This document shows positions 52,224 through 60,732 of a stretch of DNA of 64,000 nucleotides, piece after piece. Location: NCBI GenBank assembly GCA_002501065.1, contig DLRK01000196.1, positions 138,971 through 202,970 on the forward strand. Reading direction: 5' to 3'. A program made the position numbers and the translations under genes. The first letter of the stretch is position 1. Every line of letters starts with the position of its first letter. A model generated the notes under the pieces. The model did no database searches. It was not told the origin of the DNA and saw only the letters and a program-made list of their open reading frames with translations. The stretch comes from Akkermansiaceae bacterium UBA7890. GTDB lineage: Bacteria > Verrucomicrobiota > Verrucomicrobiia > Verrucomicrobiales > Akkermansiaceae.

Positions 52224-54044
52224 TCAGAGTGACTCGACGAACTCGATGAGATCGGTGATCTCCTCCGGGGTAAGATCGGTGGTCACGCCATGTTCGTCGT
52301 CAGCGTTGAACGTCGTGACCACGTCACGAATCGAAGTGGCGCGTCCATCATGCAGGTAGGGGCCGTTGCGCCAGATTTCGATCAGGGTCGGCACGTCATA
52401 TTTCATGTTCTTTTCCAGGTTCACCCCCGTGCCGATATCGTAGCGCTTCATGTTGGTGTAGAGGGGAGGCTTGTGACAAAGGGCGCAGTTGGCCTTCTCA
52501 AAGACCTTTTTTCCCCGTAGCGCCGCCGGGCTGAGTTGCCCCTTCACGAGACGGGGGCTGGGCACCTGTTTGAGCGACTTCAGGTATTCGTCGATGGCCA
52601 CTGCGTCACTCTCAGGACGCACCGCCATGAAGAATCGGATTCCAGCCCGGACAGAGATCTCGGCATTGGCGCGCACCGCGGTCGCAGTAGTGGGCGGTGT
52701 CTGGTGGGCCAAAACGAGGCTCTTGGTGTTCTTCGGGGTTCCCAGGCCATCGTTGAGGAGATCCCAGTTGAGCGCATCGGTGCGGTCACTGGGATGGCAG
52801 CTGACGCAACTCTGCCACTGCTGAAAACACCACGAGGCGTCCTTGAAGAGAAACTCGCCGCGCCGGACCACGGTCATGGGCGGGACTTCACCAAGAGCGA
52901 CCGAAGTTGAGCGAGGGTCACGCTGCGTGTCGAGATCGATGATGCCGATGCTGTCGGAGAAATACTCGGCAGTGTAGAGTTTCGAACCCACCATCACCAG
53001 TTCCCGAGGGCCGAGGCCGGAGAGTTTTACACGCTGCCGTAATCCCACCATGAAGCTCAGATCGTTCGGAATGTTCTCCGGGGGGTCCGTGGCCAGCTTT
53101 TCATGCAGCGCCACGCGATCAATGATGCTCACTTCATGGCTCCCGGAATGAGTCACGGCGAGAACCTTGCCGTCGCTCGTGCAGGCCACGCCCCATGGGT
53201 TGGCTGCTCCCCGGTCGACATTGTCCAGCAACACCGCGTTGACCAGTTTCAGATTGACCGCATCGATGACACTCAGGGCGTTGGTGTTCACCCATCCGCG
53301 CTCCAGTTGAGTGGCGGGCACGTGATAGCGACCAATCGTATGAGTGGCATACACGTGGTTGCCGTCGGGAGACAGGCACAGGCCGTTCACTCCGGTAGAT
53401 CCGTTGTGGAGCGGGATCGAGGTGAGCAGTTTCTTGGCCTTGGTATCGATCACGCTCAACTCCGCGGCCGCGAATGCTCCGTTGGCGGGGCCAGCCGGTA
53501 TGTGATTGGCGACGAAGAGACGCTGGCCGTCCGGGCTGAGAACCGCTGCCACGGGCTCTCGCGCCACCGGAACAGACGCCAGTTCTTTCCCGGAGCCCAG
53601 ATCGATGAATGCGACGCGATTGTTGAAGCGATTACACACATACAGGATCCCGCCCTCCGGACTGATCGCCAGCGCACTGGGGGTGTGTCCCACCGGAATG
53701 ATGTTGACGATCTTGCCGCTGGCAGTGTTCACCACCGCGATCCGGCCCTCCGGTTCCCCGAGGGCGACGTAAAGCCGGGAAGCATCCGGGCTCAAAACGA
53801 GGTCGGCAGGGGTTCCTGGCACCGGGATTGTCCTTTTGACACTTCCGGTCTCAAGGTCGAATGCGGCCACTTGCTGTGTCGTGGTCTGCGCGATGTAAAG
53901 CGCCACTCCTCCACTGTCGGCACAGAGTGCGGAAGGCGAACGATAGGTCGCGTCCTCCGCTGCTCCTGCCAGCAGCAATCCCGTCGCCAACCAGACCGAC
54001 ACGATTCCCCGGGTGATTCCGCTCGTCCTCTTCGCTTGTTTCAT
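52224..54044 (-). CDS. Exported YVTN beta-propeller diheme c protein (peroxidase/MauG-like)
   Basis: The ATG at 54044 precedes a signal peptide (GIVSVWLATGLLLAGAAEDA). The protein has 606 residues. A YVTN-type seven-bladed propeller spans about 30-390 (YIAQTTTQQVAAFDLETGSV, ALAISPEGGILYVCNRFNNR, VLSPDGQRLFVANHIPAGPA). A C-terminal diheme region resembling cytochrome c peroxidase/MauG has CVSCH (WQSCVSCHPSD) and CALCH (ANCALCHKPPLYT), plus NGPYLHDGRATSIRDVVTTF with the usual distal-side sequence. No cytochrome cd1 active-site signature was seen. An H2O2 or substrate oxidation role is inferred. First gene of the run down to 45124. The FNR-like box at 54241 is about 200 bases upstream. Confidence 0.87.
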   Translation of the reverse strand: MKQAKRTSGITRGIVSVWLATGLLLAGAAEDATYRSPSALCADSGGVALYIAQTTTQQVAAFDLETGSVKRTIPVPGTPADLVLSPDASRLYVALGEPEGRIAVVNTASGKIVNIIPVGHTPSALAISPEGGILYVCNRFNNRVAFIDLGSGKELASVPVAREPVAAVLSPDGQRLFVANHIPAGPANGAFAAAELSVIDTKAKKLLTSIPLHNGSTGVNGLCLSPDGNHVYATHTIGRYHVPATQLERGWVNTNALSVIDAVNLKLVNAVLLDNVDRGAANPWGVACTSDGKVLAVTHSGSHEVSIIDRVALHEKLATDPPENIPNDLSFMVGLRQRVKLSGLGPRELVMVGSKLYTAEYFSDSIGIIDLDTQRDPRSTSVALGEVPPMTVVRRGEFLFKDASWCFQQWQSCVSCHPSDRTDALNWDLLNDGLGTPKNTKSLVLAHQTPPTTATAVRANAEISVRAGIRFFMAVRPESDAVAIDEYLKSLKQVPSPRLVKGQLSPAALRGKKVFEKANCALCHKPPLYTNMKRYDIGTGVNLEKNMKYDVPTLIEIWRNGPYLHDGRATSIRDVVTTFNADDEHGVTTDLTPEEITDLIEFVESL

Positions 54045-54334
54045 AAACATGATTAACATGAATAGGATTACCGCCACCAGCGTCATTAGCGTTGGAAGCG
54101 TACACTTCGCTATAAGAAAAACAGAAAGGCTCTTTATCCGTGAGACTCGACTAATTGACCTCAAGTTGTTCTGGGTCAAAACACCGCCAGGTGAGGGGAG
54201 GATCAAGATCTGCTGAACCGGGGTTAAAAGTTCCCAGACCTTGATCTGGATCATCAACTGACCGGTTTTCGGGCGCACGAGAACGTGAAGAGTGGCATTG
54301 TGGGGCGGTGAATCAGGACATGGGTTCCGACTTC
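54045..54334. other. Divergent promoter region with an FNR-like box
   Basis: About 290 bases between the YVTN-diheme gene (minus) and the DUF1800 gene (plus). It is noticeably richer in A and T near 54045-54125 than its surroundings. The FNR-like box lies at 54241-54254, and GTG 54308 and ATG 54320 are alternative starts of the DUF1800 gene. No other feature seen. Confidence 0.45.
54241..54254. promoter_or_regulatory. FNR/DNR-like box (one mismatch)
   Basis: TTGAT-CTGG-ATCAT differs from TTGAY-N4-RTCAA only at the last base. A class II position would start transcription near 54289, just ahead of the DUF1800 gene. It is also upstream of the divergent YVTN-diheme gene. Confidence 0.5.
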
Positions 54335-55867
54335 ATGAAACGGAACTCTGATCCAAGTGCCGTTCGACCGGCCGATGTAGTCAAGTTCGGCACAATTCTG
54401 GCGGCCACGCTGTTTTCCATCCTGGGTGCACATGCTTCCGAGAAAAGCACGGTCCCGACCACCCGCCAGCAGGCCGTTCATGCCCTCAATCGCCTTGCCT
54501 TCGGTCCCGCCTCTGGAGACGTCGACCGCGTGGTGAACGTGGGGTGGCGCGCCTGGGTCGAACAACAACTCGACCCGAAGTCGATTGATGACAGCTCCCT
54601 GGAGCGGCGCCTCAGAAAATTCCCCTCGTTGGAGATGAGCATGGCTCAGACCTACCGCAGCTATCGACCCCCGAGGGCTCTCGTGCCGGAGACGTCCCGC
54701 GAGCAGAGGAAACTCGAACTGGAAAAACAACGATTGCGCAGGGGTCTCCAGAGAGAACTCGACGAGTCGGTCTTCCTGCGGGCTGCCGAGAGCAGGCGGC
54801 AGTTCAATGAAGTGATCGTCAATTTCTGGCGTAATCACCTGAACATCGATTGTAACAAATCCCCTTACTGGGCCAACCATTACGAAGTGAACGTCCTGCG
54901 AAAACACGCCTTCGGGATGTGGGAGGACCTCCTCATGGCCTCCGCAAAGCACCCCGCCATGCTGGTCTATCTCGACAATTACCACTCGAAGAAGGGGAAC
55001 ATCAACGAAAACTACGCGCGTGAATTGATGGAGCTGCACACCCTGGGGGTCGATAATTGCTACACTCAACAGGACGTGGGCGAACTCACGCGGGTCCTCA
55101 CCGGATGGACCTGCTTCTGGCGTTATGATGACGACGGAACGGAACACTGGCGCTTCATTTTCCGCGCGAATCACCACGATTCGGACCCTGCCACCGTTCT
55201 TGGGCTGCGGCTCGATGGAAACGGCGGCCTGACCGATGGCGAGATGGCGGTGCGATACCTGGCTCATCACGAAGGGACGGCTCGCTTCCTCGCCCGCAAA
55301 CTCTGTCGCCACCTCGTCAGCGATGATCCACCTGAAGCCCTCGTCGACCATGTGGCCGCAGTCTTCCGTGCCACGCGGGGTGATCTCACCAAGGTCTACC
55401 GTGCCATCATCCTGAGCCCCGAGTTCATGGATCCGGTCTTTTACGGTAGCAAGCACAAGACGCCGTTTGAATTCGTGATCAGCGCGGTGCGCGCCACGGG
55501 TGCATGTGTTGAGAATCCACGACGGACCCTGCAGGCTCTTGAGGTGATGGGACAGCCTGTCTTCAAGTGCGGGGTGCCCACCGGTTATTCCGATCAGGCC
55601 GAGGCCTGGCTTGATCCCGGCGCCCTGGTTCACCGTTGGAACTTCGCGATGCGCTTCGCCAACGACAAGGAGGACGGTGTGGCCATCCCCGCGACGTTCC
55701 ATGAACGCATGGCCGGATCACCCCCGGTCGAGATGCGTCGACAAACGATCGATGCCATCCTTCCCGGAGGGCCCGGGACAGACCTGGCAAAGAGCCTGAG
55801 CAAAACCGGGGACCCGCGGCGTATGATCGCACTGGCATTGGGATCGCCAGCCTTTCAACAGCAATAG
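54335..55867 (+). CDS. DUF1800 family exported protein
   Basis: The ATG at 54335 begins a short signal (VVKFGTILAATLFSILGAHA); GTG 54308 and ATG 54320 are in-frame alternatives. The protein has 510 residues. Family-typical segments are RQQAVHALNRLAFGPASGDV near the N-terminus, FNEVIVNFWRNHLNIDC, NINENYARELMELHTLGVDN, YTQQDVGELTRVLTGWTCFW and ARKLCRHLVSDDPPEALVDH. DUF1800 proteins almost always sit beside DUF1501 proteins, as here, with 1 base between the genes. Their function is not established; extracellular polymer or surface roles have been proposed. The likely promoter carries the FNR-like box at 54241. Confidence 0.9.
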   Translation: MKRNSDPSAVRPADVVKFGTILAATLFSILGAHASEKSTVPTTRQQAVHALNRLAFGPASGDVDRVVNVGWRAWVEQQLDPKSIDDSSLERRLRKFPSLEMSMAQTYRSYRPPRALVPETSREQRKLELEKQRLRRGLQRELDESVFLRAAESRRQFNEVIVNFWRNHLNIDCNKSPYWANHYEVNVLRKHAFGMWEDLLMASAKHPAMLVYLDNYHSKKGNINENYARELMELHTLGVDNCYTQQDVGELTRVLTGWTCFWRYDDDGTEHWRFIFRANHHDSDPATVLGLRLDGNGGLTDGEMAVRYLAHHEGTARFLARKLCRHLVSDDPPEALVDHVAAVFRATRGDLTKVYRAIILSPEFMDPVFYGSKHKTPFEFVISAVRATGACVENPRRTLQALEVMGQPVFKCGVPTGYSDQAEAWLDPGALVHRWNFAMRFANDKEDGVAIPATFHERMAGSPPVEMRRQTIDAILPGGPGTDLAKSLSKTGDPRRMIALALGSPAFQQQ

Positions 55868-55868
55868 C

Positions 55869-57155
55869 ATGAACAGTTCGCGACGACGATTCATCAACCG
55901 GTCAGGCTCTTGCCTGCTGGGGGCCTCAACCCTGGGGTCGCTTGCGGCAGTGGAGAGGGGGCGGGCCGATCGGAACCCCAGGCAGGATCAGGAGGATCCG
56001 GTTCTCGTGACCGTCTACCTGCGCGGCGGGGTGGATTCGCTCGGGGTGCTGGTGCCATACCGGGAGAAACGTTACGCGGAAATCCGCCCGACCATTGCCG
56101 TTCCGGCGCCCGATGCCAGGGAAGGCAGGGTCTCTCTGCCGCTCGACGGGACCTTTGCGCTGAATCCGAACATGCCGGGACTGCATGCGCTCTATGAAAA
56201 GGGTGATTGTGTTCCAGTGGTGTGCGTCGGATCGCATCACTCCACCCGGAGCCATTTCGATGCACAGGATTTCATGGAGCGCGGTGCACCCGGCCTCCGT
56301 CACGTCAAGGACGGCTGGCTGAATCGCTATCTCGCCGAAACGAAGAGCAAACGTGATGTTCCTCTGCGGGCCCTCGCCCTGCAACCCCGCCTTCCGCGAT
56401 CACTGCGCGGATCCTATCCGGTGCTCGCGGTACCGGAGCAGGGGACCACTGCGCAAGTAATGGATGAATTTTCGGATCTCTTCGGCCTCCCGCCTGCCGC
56501 GGAGGGAAGCAGCCGAGGTGAAGGAGAACGTGCCATGCAACGGCAAATCCGTCAGAGCGGACACGACACCATCAAGCAGTTGCGTTTTCTCAACGACATC
56601 CTGGCACAGAGCGAAGGGGATGGGGCTCCCGATTACCCCGACAGCCCCTTTGCCCGGCGGATGCAGAAGATTGCGAAGGTCATCAAGGCGAAGAGTGGGT
56701 TGGAGATCGCTGCGGTGGACTACAACGGCTGGGATCATCACGTCGATGAAGGCCCGGTCGATGGCAACATGGCCCGGCATCTTGCCAGCGTGAGTGACGG
56801 CATTGAAGCGTTCGCCAGGGACCTGGGATCCCGTATGAGCCGGGTGCTGGTGCTGGTCATGAGTGAGTTCGGCCGGACTGTGAAGGAGAACGGCAACGAG
56901 GGCACGGATCACGGTCACGGTGGTCTCATGCTGGCGGTGGGAGGAATGCTCAACGGCAAGCAGGTGTGCGGCCGGTGGACGGGACTCGAAGCGGGCAAGC
57001 TCTACGAAGAACGCGATCTTCCGGTGCACACCGATTTCCGGGTCGTGCTGGCCGAAACTCTGCATGGACTCTTTGGATTCGACGGAATCAAGGCGGGGCT
57101 CTTTCCCGAGTACACCCCCACATCACCGCCCCTCGAATTCATGCGACCGGGGTGA
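55869..57155 (+). CDS. Tat-exported DUF1501 family protein
   Basis: The protein has 428 residues with a twin-arginine leader (SSRRRFINRSGSCLLGASTL). The sulfatase/alkaline-phosphatase-like DUF1501 core shows VLVTVYLRGGVDSLGVLVPY, FALNPNMPGLHALYEKGDCV, VGSHHSTRSHFDAQDFMERG, AAVDYNGWDHHVDEGPVDGN, VLVMSEFGRTVKENGNEGTD and HGHGGLMLAVGGMLNGKQVC. The conserved Asp/His residues in GWDHH, EFGRT and TDHGHG suggest a metal site like that of the alkaline phosphatase superfamily. Activity not established. It forms an operon with DUF1800 and converges with the Gfo/Idh gene at 57187. Confidence 0.92.
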   Translation: MNSSRRRFINRSGSCLLGASTLGSLAAVERGRADRNPRQDQEDPVLVTVYLRGGVDSLGVLVPYREKRYAEIRPTIAVPAPDAREGRVSLPLDGTFALNPNMPGLHALYEKGDCVPVVCVGSHHSTRSHFDAQDFMERGAPGLRHVKDGWLNRYLAETKSKRDVPLRALALQPRLPRSLRGSYPVLAVPEQGTTAQVMDEFSDLFGLPPAAEGSSRGEGERAMQRQIRQSGHDTIKQLRFLNDILAQSEGDGAPDYPDSPFARRMQKIAKVIKAKSGLEIAAVDYNGWDHHVDEGPVDGNMARHLASVSDGIEAFARDLGSRMSRVLVLVMSEFGRTVKENGNEGTDHGHGGLMLAVGGMLNGKQVCGRWTGLEAGKLYEERDLPVHTDFRVVLAETLHGLFGFDGIKAGLFPEYTPTSPPLEFMRPG

Positions 57156-57160
57156 GGAGG

Positions 57161-57183
57161 GGGAGAAGAAACCTGTCTCTCCC
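57161..57183. terminator. Weak hairpin between convergent genes
   Basis: 6-base arms GGGAGA (57161-57166) and TCTCCC (57178-57183) with an 11-base loop, in the 31-base gap between the DUF1501 gene and the convergent Gfo/Idh gene. The position fits a bidirectional terminator. The stem is short. Confidence 0.3.
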
Positions 57184-57186
57184 GTT

Positions 57187-58536
57187 CTACCCCAGCGACC
57201 ACCCGTCCCGATAAGGCCGCTTTACCCACTTGTTGGCCTCCTCGTGGTTGGTGATGCGCAGCTTGTCGTTGTTCCAGAGTAGTTTCTTGCCGGGGAAGCG
57301 CTTGGCGACATTGCCGAGGAGGGTGATTTCGGTGAGGGGCCCGCCGTAACCGAAGTGGGCGCCGGCGGGTTTGCCGGCTTTGCAGGCGCGGATCCAATCC
57401 TGCTCATGGCCACCCTTGACTCGTTCGATGGTCCTGGCCGGGGGGTTGAAGGCCTTCATGGCGGTTTCGGGAATGAGCTGCGGATTCTGACCGTAGACCC
57501 CGCACAAGATCGTGCCCTTGTCCCCCTTGAAGATGACTCCGCCTTCCCTGGGCAAGGCACGGCCTTTTTCCAGTTCCTCCGGGCGAGGCGGTTCCTGTCC
57601 TTCATACCAGGTCAGCTTGAGAGGGGGGGAGCTATCGCGTTTCGGAAAGTGGTAAGTGACCACCGCCTTGGCCGGATGCACCTCCATATTGCCACCCTCG
57701 ACGGTGGCTTCGATGCTATCCGGGGCACCGAGCTTCAGCGCCGAGACAATGGGATCAAAGGTGTGCACGCCGCGGTCGCCCATCATGCCGCAACCGAAAT
57801 CCCACCAGCAGCGCCAGACTTTGGGATGATAGCAACTGTGGTAGGGACGCATGGGGGCGGGGCCGATCCAGGTATCCCAATCCAGACCGGCTGGAAGCGA
57901 CTGGCCTTTGTCGGGGCGATCGCTCAAGGGGGAACTCCACCAGGTGTGGCCATGTGGCGCGTAGGACAGGCTGCACCAGGCGTCGACTTCTTCGATCGTT
58001 CCGATCGCACCGGACCAGATCCACTCGCTGATCTGCATGCGGCCTTCACCCGAATGCCCCTGGATGCCGAGTTGGGTGGTGAGTCCTGTTTCCGCAGCGA
58101 GGCGTGCCAGCACCCGGGATTCGTAAACATCATGGGTGAGCGGTTTCTGACAGTAGACGTGCTTGCCGGCCCGCATCGCAGCGGTCGAGATCACGGCATG
58201 AGTGTGGTCGGGGGTGGCGATGATGACGGCATCGAAGTCGACATCGCTGGCCATCAGTTCCTGGTAGTCGGTGAATCGTTTTGCCTGCTTGTAACGGTCG
58301 AATCCCCGTTTGGCGTAGTTGTGATCGACGTCGCACAGTGCGGCGATGTGTTCATTCTCGCTGTTGCGCAGATTGCCGAATCCCATTCCTCCGAAACCGA
58401 TGCCGGCAATGTTGAGCTTTTCGCTGGGAGGGGTCTGGCCCGGCCCGCCAAGGACGTGACGGGGTACGATCTGGATCGTCGCGGCGGCCGCGGAGGTGGT
58501 GAGAAAGCGACGACGGGGGAGAGGAGTGGTCTTCAT
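57187..58536 (-). CDS. Tat-exported Gfo/Idh/MocA-family oxidoreductase (third copy)
   Basis: The ATG at 58536 begins the Tat leader (PLPRRRFLTTSAAAATIQIV); the frame is open upstream to 58713 without a signal. The protein has 449 residues. Rossmann region IAGIGFGGMGFGNLRNSENE, DFDAVIIATPDHTHAVISTA, the family QKP motif (GKHVYCQKPLTHDVYESRVL), and YHPKVWRCWWDFGCGMMGDR before GVHTFDPIVSALKLG. This is the common PVC-type exported subfamily, more distant from the two other copies in the window. No partner gene is adjacent in the same direction. Substrate unknown. Confidence 0.9.
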   Translation of the reverse strand: MKTTPLPRRRFLTTSAAAATIQIVPRHVLGGPGQTPPSEKLNIAGIGFGGMGFGNLRNSENEHIAALCDVDHNYAKRGFDRYKQAKRFTDYQELMASDVDFDAVIIATPDHTHAVISTAAMRAGKHVYCQKPLTHDVYESRVLARLAAETGLTTQLGIQGHSGEGRMQISEWIWSGAIGTIEEVDAWCSLSYAPHGHTWWSSPLSDRPDKGQSLPAGLDWDTWIGPAPMRPYHSCYHPKVWRCWWDFGCGMMGDRGVHTFDPIVSALKLGAPDSIEATVEGGNMEVHPAKAVVTYHFPKRDSSPPLKLTWYEGQEPPRPEELEKGRALPREGGVIFKGDKGTILCGVYGQNPQLIPETAMKAFNPPARTIERVKGGHEQDWIRACKAGKPAGAHFGYGGPLTEITLLGNVAKRFPGKKLLWNNDKLRITNHEEANKWVKRPYRDGWSLG

Positions 58537-58657
58537 GTCTTGGATCTTCTTTCTGAGGTCGACGGGGTCTGAATTCAGCTGGAACAGAGAGGGTTCCGGA
58601 ACAACTCCGATGTCATCGATTCGCATATCCCTCGCTTCGAGCGAGGCGACGATTCCA

Positions 58658-58677
58658 CCCAGGAGCCGACTCCTGGG
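58658..58677. other. Perfect hairpin in the leader of the Gfo/Idh gene
   Basis: CCCAGGAG (58658-58665) and CTCCTGGG (58670-58677) with a CCGA loop. It lies about 120 bases upstream of ATG 58536, next to a second small hairpin at 58631-58645. It could be a leader RNA structure or an early terminator. No T-tract follows on either strand, and no known riboswitch was recognised. Confidence 0.4.
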
Positions 58678-58967
58678 ATCAGGATCACGGGTCCGAGTGA
58701 CACGATTCTCCAATCGCCACGGTTTGCCGTCATTGTCTCGTTCAAGGTTGTAAGGAGGAGTGTCGGGGGGCGGGATCTGCCCTGCAATTCAAAACTCGGA
58801 GACCTCTCTTTTGTGGAGGATTCAGGAGTCGCCTCCTGCCGGATTCTCAGCTTGGATCTGCAGCCGGTTGTGGACTGCGGGAGAGGGACAGGGAGCCAAT
58901 TCCTCCGGCCGGGAAAACCGAACCGGGAATCGCCAGAATCAAACCGGCAGGTGGTGCCCGCCGCTTC

Positions 58968-58981
58968 TTGATCCAGATCAA
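58968..58981. promoter_or_regulatory. FNR/DNR-type box upstream of the GlpD-like sugar operon
   Basis: TTGAT-CCAG-ATCAA is an exact match. Its centre is 93 bases before ATG 59068. A class II position predicts a start near 59016 and a leader of about 52 bases. Confidence 0.65.
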
Positions 58982-59067
58982 AGCTGTGGGGAATTATGGC
59001 TGACTTGGACACTGGCGTTTCGTGACATCGAATCGAACTGTGGCTCCGTAAGCCTTGGTCCCATGAA

Positions 59068-60732
59068 ATGGGAAGAGAACGCCATACGCCAATCCCGTCC
59101 GATCTTGAGTGCCAACGCTTTGACGTGATTGTGATCGGAGCAGGAATCAACGGTAGCGGTATTGCTCGGGACGCCGCCATGCGGGGGTTAAAGGTTCTCC
59201 TGCTCGACAAGGGGGATATTGGCAGCGGAACCTCCAGCCGCTCCGCGCGAATGATTCACGGGGGCCTGCGCTACCTGGAACATGGCGACCTGGGCCTGGT
59301 TCGGGAATCGTTAAGGGAACGAAAGACCCTGATGCGGATCGCCCCTCACCTGGTCCGGCTGCAGCCCTTGTTTATCCCCTTCTACAAGCCCAACAAGCAC
59401 AGGCCGTGGCAGGTCAGGATGGGGTTGGCGATCCTGTATTGTTTTGCGGTGCTTTCCGGTTCCTGGATTGGCGCTCACAAGTCTCTTTCACGTCAGGCCG
59501 CGTTGCAGCGGGTGCCCGGACTGAACCCGGAGAACCTGACCGGTGCGGGTGTCATGATGGACGCCTATGCCGAGCACGGTGAGAGGCTCTGCATCGAGAA
59601 CGTCCTGTCTGCCAGCCACGCGGGCGCAAGGGTCGTCACCTACGCGCCGGTGGAGAAACTGCTGGTGGGGGAGGGCCGGGTGAAGGGAGTCAGGTTCTGG
59701 GACGCCATCGGTGAACGCCATTACGTCGTCAAGGCGAATACCGTTGTCAACGTCGCCGGCCCGTGGGTCGACCGGGTCCTGCAAAAAGGATTGAAGACGA
59801 AGCGACTGATCGGGGGCACCAAGGGAAGTTTTCTGGTGGTTGATCCCTTTGTCGGCGGCCCCGTCGATTCTTGTTTCTTTGAAGCCCTGCGGGATCAGCG
59901 CCAGGTCGTGGTGCTGCCCTGGAACGGATGCTATCTGATCGGAACAACCGATATTCGCTACGACCAGGACCCTGATGATGCGACCGCCGGCCCGAGTGAG
60001 ATCGACTACTTCCTGAATGAAGCAAACCGGGCCTTCCCACAGGCGGGGCTGACGAAGGAATCGATTCGTTTCACCTACGCGGGGGTACGTCCCCTGCCGT
60101 ATGCGCCGGAAGGCGCGGAAGGATCCATCACCCGCAAGCACATCGTTCATGACCACTCCCCGAACCTGAAAGGGATGATCTCGATTGTGGGGGGGAAATT
60201 CAGCACCTTCCGAAGTCTTGCCCAGGAAACGGTGGACCGGATTGTGGCCCGCCGTCCACCATGCCGAACCGCCAACGAGCCCCTTCCGGGTGCGGCCGGC
60301 GACTTTCCCGGGTTTTGTGCCGAGTTCAGGAAGGAAGCTTCGATTCCGGAAAAAAGCGCTGAGCGTCTCCTCAAAGTGTATGGGACGCGAAGTGCGAAAG
60401 TTATGACTCTCGTCAAGGAGGAGGGTGAAGAACTCAAGCAACCTTTCGACGTGACGACCGGTGCGCTTGGTGCGGAGATTATCCTGGGGTTCCGCGAGGA
60501 GTTCGCCGAGTCCCTCATCGATGTCCTGCTCAGGCGGACCATGGTCAGTTACGAAGCGGCGTTTGATCCGAGCAGCGTTGAAAACGCGGCCCGGATTGCC
60601 CGGGATCACCTCGGGTGGAGCGAGCAGCGCGTTGAGGATGAACTGAGTTCCTATTGGGATTACGTCCGGCGGTTCCATCCGCGAGGCATGAAAAACCCGG
60701 ACAAGCGCGTACGAACCAAGGCGATATTGTGA
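59068..60732 (+). CDS. FAD-dependent glycerol-3-phosphate dehydrogenase-like protein (GlpD/EryB type)
   Basis: This 554-residue protein has an FAD-binding motif near the N-terminus (FDVIVIGAGINGSGIARDAA). It has GlpD signatures (DIGSGTSSRSARMIHGGLRY, VVNVAGPWVDRVL, LIGTTDIRYDQDPDDATAGP, FTYAGVRPLP) and the C-terminal helical DAO_C-like domain (FDVTTGALGAEIILGFREEF). It would oxidise glycerol-3-phosphate or another polyol phosphate and pass electrons to quinones. Its neighbours (aldolase and FGGY kinase) recall polyol operons in which a GlpD homologue, such as EryB, oxidises a four- or five-carbon polyol phosphate. Its stop overlaps the next gene's GTG by 4 bases. Exact substrate uncertain. 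Confidence 0.9.
   Translation: MGRERHTPIPSDLECQRFDVIVIGAGINGSGIARDAAMRGLKVLLLDKGDIGSGTSSRSARMIHGGLRYLEHGDLGLVRESLRERKTLMRIAPHLVRLQPLFIPFYKPNKHRPWQVRMGLAILYCFAVLSGSWIGAHKSLSRQAALQRVPGLNPENLTGAGVMMDAYAEHGERLCIENVLSASHAGARVVTYAPVEKLLVGEGRVKGVRFWDAIGERHYVVKANTVVNVAGPWVDRVLQKGLKTKRLIGGTKGSFLVVDPFVGGPVDSCFFEALRDQRQVVVLPWNGCYLIGTTDIRYDQDPDDATAGPSEIDYFLNEANRAFPQAGLTKESIRFTYAGVRPLPYAPEGAEGSITRKHIVHDHSPNLKGMISIVGGKFSTFRSLAQETVDRIVARRPPCRTANEPLPGAAGDFPGFCAEFRKEASIPEKSAERLLKVYGTRSAKVMTLVKEEGEELKQPFDVTTGALGAEIILGFREEFAESLIDVLLRRTMVSYEAAFDPSSVENAARIARDHLGWSEQRVEDELSSYWDYVRRFHPRGMKNPDKRVRTKAIL

Larger units (their letters stand above)
58537..59067. other. Long divergent region: two tandem hairpins and an FNR-type box
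   Basis: 531 bases between the Gfo/Idh gene (minus) and the GlpD-like gene (plus). On the Gfo/Idh side lie CTCGCT-TCG-AGCGAG (58631-58645) and the stronger hairpin at 58658-58677. The FNR-type box is at 58968-58981. Open frames here have no family resemblance and look like chance. Confidence 0.5.

Noticed and set aside
52224..54044. Cytochrome cd1 nitrite reductase or NirF-like protein
   Set aside because: The N-terminal propeller is of the YVTN type and the two heme c motifs are C-terminal in a peroxidase/MauG-like arrangement. No cd1 order or d1-heme signature is visible.
54155..54179. Second FNR-type site upstream of the YVTN-diheme gene (TTGACC ... GGGTCAA)
   Set aside because: The half-sites are separated by about 12 bases, not four.
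58575..59210. Possible minus-strand gene between the Gfo/Idh and GlpD-like genes
   Set aside because: The translation has no family resemblance, overlaps the GlpD-like start and covers the FNR-type box. It is probably chance.
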